From Acheta domesticus (lineage: Eukaryota > Arthropoda > Insecta > Orthoptera > Gryllidae), in the NCBI GenBank assembly GCA_031308135.1, contig JAHLJT010000631.1, positions 177,264,667 to 177,328,666 on the forward strand: 64,000 nucleotides of DNA, in the 5' to 3' direction. The position numbers were made by a program, and so were the translations under genes. A model generated the notes under the pieces. The model was not told where the DNA came from, made no database searches, and saw only the letters and a program-made list of their open reading frames with translations. Of this stretch, positions 60,163-64,000 are shown in pieces; within the stretch, counting starts at the first letter, position 1; every line of letters starts with the position of its first letter.

Positions 60163-60719
60163 GTTAAACCGGAAGAGGTGGCTCACAGAATCAACAGATG
60201 TTACTGCAATGCCTCAATCAGGGAGGTCCTAGGTTCGAGTCCCGTCGGTGGCAGGATTTTCAACACTTATATGGCTAGGTCGAGTTCTGTCACTGCCTGG
60301 AAGAGAATTCTAGCGGCCGGTACTCTTGGTAGTTTTCAGGAGATTCTCCGATCAAAACCAGGTGAATGTCGGAGCAGTACCCTAAAAACGGGCCAAGGAC
60401 CGCGTGCAATCTTTCCTTCCCATTCCTCGCCGTCCCCTCACCCTTACATACACTTATACTTTCATACACTACACTACTACACATGCCGGGAGACCGGTAG
60501 TGAGCATAGAGCTTGTCCTGGCTGGGCCAATGCCCCCCTGGCGGGAGATACCTATTTAAGGGAAAACTCCGCTAGCCGATGGTAGTTCGACGCCGGATCT
60601 CACAATCCAGTGGGGGAAAATCACCGCCACCTCCCGGGAAAACTGTGCACTACAACAACGGGACTAATGACCTTTGGAATGTGAAGTGCCCGAAATCACT
60701 AATCAGTTCAATCAATCAA
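60163..60719 (+). mobile_element. tRNA-derived SINE, full-length copy with target duplication
   Basis: CCTAAGAC at 60155-60162 and again at 60720-60727 flank the element. The tRNA-like head (GGTGGCTCACAGAATCAACA with B-box core GGTTCGAGTCCCG at 60230-60242) leads into the body shared with the other copies and ends in an AATCAATCAAC tail. It is about 557 bp, long for a SINE. It sets the family boundaries for the window. Confidence 0.82.
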
Positions 60720-60727
60720 CCTAAGAC

Positions 60728-62239
60728 AACGTTTGCCCTGCAACGTATCTCGTTTTTACGAATGGAAATGAGCTTTTAAATGGCAATGACCCTCTGGTGT
60801 AATATTCAATTCTAAGTGTGAACGAAGAAAAGGGATGAATGTAAAAGCACGTGATTTCATTTTTGTATTAATGGCGAATGGCGAATATGAATGGCGAATG
60901 GCGAATTCAAAAGTGAGTGTTTTTTCAGGATCTTTCTGTGGAGTGTATGTGTGTGCGAGGGGAGGGGAGGAGACTACACTTACCCAGCCGACTTTATGTT
61001 TTCCGATAAAGAATCATTTATACTGAATTTAACATTTTTATTTGTTGATTTATTGTTATGTGAAAATTTGTCGTATTTACATTGTTACTATTATTATATT
61101 AATAACACATTAAAAAATTAAGATATTATTTTATATTATAGAAAATTAGTAATAACTATATTTGTGAACATGATTAATTTGCTTCTATCTGGAAGAAGCC
61201 GACCCCCCCCCTTTGGGCACACCACTTGGGATATTCGAAAATTGTTACAGGAAAGATTTTGAGAATCATATAATTGTGTATGTATATAATTCATTTTAGT
61301 GCATTTAAAAGTACTAGTATTTCTGAATAATTCAATATTACCTACTTTTTATTTGCTAATCCTCTCCCACGAACACAAAATATATTTTAAGTTAACGGAG
61401 AAATATACAAGGGAAGCTGCTTCAAAATCACTCGTTTTCTCACTCCATATAAATTATATTTAATATTTTAGGTAAACAAAGTATAGTTAACCAATTTCCT
61501 TTGACTAGTGTAATATATTGCCCAAACCGGTTGACATCTCTTCATAAGAATTTCTTTACGATAGTACGCGTATTTCATATTAATGACGCACAATGATAAT
61601 GTCCTAATACATTATTTAGACTTGCTATTGACAACTTTCTAATAATATCTAATAAAAACTTATCTAAAAGAATTGTTGGTATTAGCGCAGAATTGTTGCC
61701 ATTAGCGCAATTGAATTGCATTATTCAAATCTATTCAATTTTATTTATATTCTCTTACGAAAAATCAATTGACTTGTCGGTTATCAATTAAATTCATATT
61801 TTTATTTTCTGTTTCTTAGAAATATTCACTTTGTCATCAGTTAAGTACCAATTGATTTCTACAGAAATGTTTTTGTTGGCAAGACCAGTGATATCTATCA
61901 AGAACGGAAATGATAAAGATCGGGAGGGCAATATCTACATCCTCCTTTCACACTCTATACAGTGTTGAATCTTGACGTAAAACACATCTTCTCCTTTAGC
62001 TACGAAAGTGATGTAATGCATTGATAGGATAAGTGTTCCTATTACACATTTCGGCACCCAAAAAATTATTTTTGCTCTCAAAAGAGCTAGCGTTCCTTAA
62101 CAAGGAAAATGTTATTTGGGACCATATGTTGTATTATTATTTTCAATTTCCATGTATTTGTTTTCGTATGCCAAGTTAAATGCTTGCAAGACTTGGAAAA
62201 TCAAAGAAAAACGCAGCCGAAGGAGTTTTGGTAGAACTT
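60728..62239. other. AT-rich stretch, no gene found
   Basis: There is a short GGCGAAT tandem at 60871-60905 and a C9 run near 61203. Nothing else is supported. Confidence 0.4.
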
Positions 62240-64000
62240 ATTTATAGGTTCCTGGTATCAAAAAAGTGGATAAAAATTTTAAAAATTCCATTACGGCAAA
62301 ATGTCTGTCTATCGTCCGTCCGTCTCTGTCCATCCGTTTGCCGGTCCGTCTGTCAGTCTGTGGCTGTTGATTTTAGGGCGACTTGGTAAGAAATCATAAC
62401 ATTTTCAATTTTTTTTCTCAAAAAAGGCTCAAAATATTTTCATTACTTTTTTCTCGTGCTAGAACAAAGTACGCTTAAAAATGTATGACATTTTCATTGA
62501 GCTCTCTGAATTTTTGAAAATTGCAAAAGTTCAAAATATTTTCGGCGTCTTTCTACAACTACAATATTGAAGGTAGAGATTTTTCTCCTCAATATAATAT
62601 ATTCTAGAAAGTTAGATCTTTAAATAAAAGAATGTATAAATTTTCAAAATATTAGTACTTTCGGAGTAAATGTGCGTGAAATATAGGCAATTAAAAAATT
62701 AACTGGTTCCAATTTTTACTTTCTCGCTATGGAGTAGAGAGTGGATAAATTCAGTTGTTAAATTAAGGAAAACCATCGTCTAATACATAGTGTAGCCAGA
62801 ATTCATGTTTTGTGGGTCCTTTTTTTAAAATTTTTAATTCTCCTTGATCGGCAGTTGTTGCCTTACAAAGGTTTTTAATAATATTTACAATAAACTTATA
62901 CATAATTTTTTGAGGGTCTTCCAAGGTGGGACCTCTTGTTAACTGCTTGTTAATTTAACACTGAATATAAAAACAGTAAATATACAAAATAATGGATATT
63001 TACAGCAAAGAGTTTCTATTCTGTCTTAGTGTGGGAAGAAATGGTTTGCAGTAATAATTAGACTATTACGATTGCAAATTATGGAGGATGAAGGAGATCT
63101 TTGCTATGTCTAGTCTTAATTCTGGGAAAAGGATTTTAAGATTTGCCAAGCTTATATATTGTTGTAGCGGGGCAGGAGGGTAAGGATGAATAGAATCTTA
63201 AGGATAATTTGGAAATCCATTTCTTTAAGGGTTCAATAGAGAGTTCGTTTAGAATTTGATTGTTCCGTATGTACCATGGAGCTTTTAGTGCACTGCGTAG
63301 AAATCTATTTTGAATAACTTCCAGTTTATGAAATGTGGATTTAGGTGCACCTCCCCATATCTGGCAAGCATATGTTAGAGAGGGTCTGATTATATATTTA
63401 AAAATGCATATTGCAGTTTCAATGCTGGTGTTTGATTTTTTGTTTTTGTGGGTCCTCAATACCTAAAAACCGATCGGCAGCAAAATCTGTCCATCCGTCT
63501 ATCCGTCTGAAAACAATGCTAGTGACTAAACCGTTATGTCGATTTTCTCCAAAAGTGATTTTTCTCAATTGATCTGGCTGATAATGTGAAGCCGTGAATT
63601 TAAAACCGATATTTTAATTTTGGGGGGTACTTTACACGAATCCCCTGAGGCATTTTCCAAATGTTAAAAAAATGGCTCCATCGATTTTGATTAAATGTTG
63701 TTGCTGGGTAGTGTGAAGGACGTTTAAGAGAATGTTGCGGGTCTCATATTCGTTGAAAAACCCTGATTTTTTGAAAATTTTAAAAGTTTAAAATTTTTCC
63801 GGAGTCTTTCTACAACTAAAATATTACAGATAGAGATTGTTTTCCTCAATGAAATCTGTTACTTAATAGTTGATTTTGAAATATGGTCATGTACAATTTT
63901 TCGATAATTTGAATACTTTTTGCGTAATTTTGCGTGATAATACGGCGGGAAAGTACGTGCGGTTTTAGCACCACTAGTTTGTGCAACAGTTTTAAGAATA
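62240..64000 (+). repeat. dispersed AT-rich repeat, head-to-tail pair, interrupted by a LINE fragment
   Basis: A first unit body (62280-62700: GTCTGTCTATCGTCCGTCCG, CTACAACTACAATATTGAAG) is followed by the start of a second unit (GGATAAATTCAGTTGTTAAA to GTTTTGTGGGTCCT at 62820). After the inserted LINE, the second unit continues (63444 on) with the same landmarks and ends TTTTAGCACCACTAGTTTG near 63980. No coding capacity is seen apart from the inserted LINE. Confidence 0.65.
62821..63443 (-). mobile_element. 5'-truncated jockey-like LINE insertion
   Basis: Flanked by a 13-bp duplication TTTTGTGGGTCCT (62808-62820 and 63444-63456). The plus-strand left edge TTTTTT is the minus-strand poly(A)-like 3' end. 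The minus-strand frame (63443-63136) encodes the tail of a jockey-type ORF2: RPSLTYACQIWGGAPKSTFH, KLEVIQNRFLRSALKAPWYI and RNNQILNELSIEPL match the C-terminal region after the reverse transcriptase domain. No RT catalytic motif is present because of 5' truncation. After the stop at about 63136 comes about 300 bp of 3' untranslated sequence. Confidence 0.85.

Noticed and set aside
63136..63459. Intact reverse transcriptase gene
   Set aside because: Only the C-terminal tail of a jockey-like ORF2 is present; the catalytic domain is missing through 5' truncation.
1..64000. CRISPR arrays, bacterial operons, rRNA genes
   Set aside because: No regularly spaced direct repeats with unique spacers, no ribosome-binding-site-led gene runs and no rRNA-like conserved stretches; the window is eukaryotic.

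Overview
This window looks like nuclear DNA from a large-genome arthropod, most likely an insect. The evidence is an AT-rich background, introns of several kilobases or more, GT-AG splice sites, and dense short transposable elements: tRNA-headed SINEs, TA-flanked palindromic MITEs, a Tc1-like transposase relic and jockey-like LINE debris. I see no bacterial operons, no CRISPR array and no rRNA genes. I cannot name the species.

The only conventional gene I can support is one plus-strand gene for an ETS-family transcription factor, seen as four very GC-rich exons: 11264-11610, 14128-14376, 33816-34217 and 44163-44364. The internal junctions agree in phase (donor phase 1 to acceptor phase 1, three times), so the four exons read as one protein of about 400 residues. 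Exon 2 into exon 3 may hold a divergent PNT/SAM-like domain. Exon 3 is an Ala/Pro-rich linker ending in an AT-hook (KRKRGRPAK). Exon 4 holds most of the ETS domain and ends inside the recognition helix (MTYEKMARAMR), where other ETS genes also have an intron. The exon for the rest of the ETS domain is not visible in the remaining 19.6 kb, and the N-terminus lies outside the window. The order (PNT-like?), AT-hook, ETS resembles the ELF3/ESE subfamily; parts of the ETS domain also look ETV6/yan-like.

Between exons 2 and 3, a GC-rich block (26640-27262) carries a TATA box, an initiator at correct spacing and a short ATG-started exon with a phase-1 donor. It is a candidate alternative promoter and first exon for an ETS isoform.

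Everything else is intron or flank made of mobile elements. One tRNA-derived SINE family occurs at least seven times, and three copies are split by later insertions. Five TA-flanked palindromic MITEs mix two kinds of ends with one shared interior. A dispersed AT-rich repeat recurs, one copy split by a jockey-like fragment with a 13-bp target duplication. Inverted-repeat elements at 8.6, 40.1 and 41.0 kb carry hammerhead-like cores. All four exons have a SINE or MITE ending within about 20-100 bp upstream of the acceptor.

Unexplained items include a minus-strand block with coding-like ORFs (45.4-47.4 kb), a purine-skewed tract (34.8-36.0 kb) with a near-perfect hairpin, and two further GC-rich islands (53.8 and 56.5 kb).
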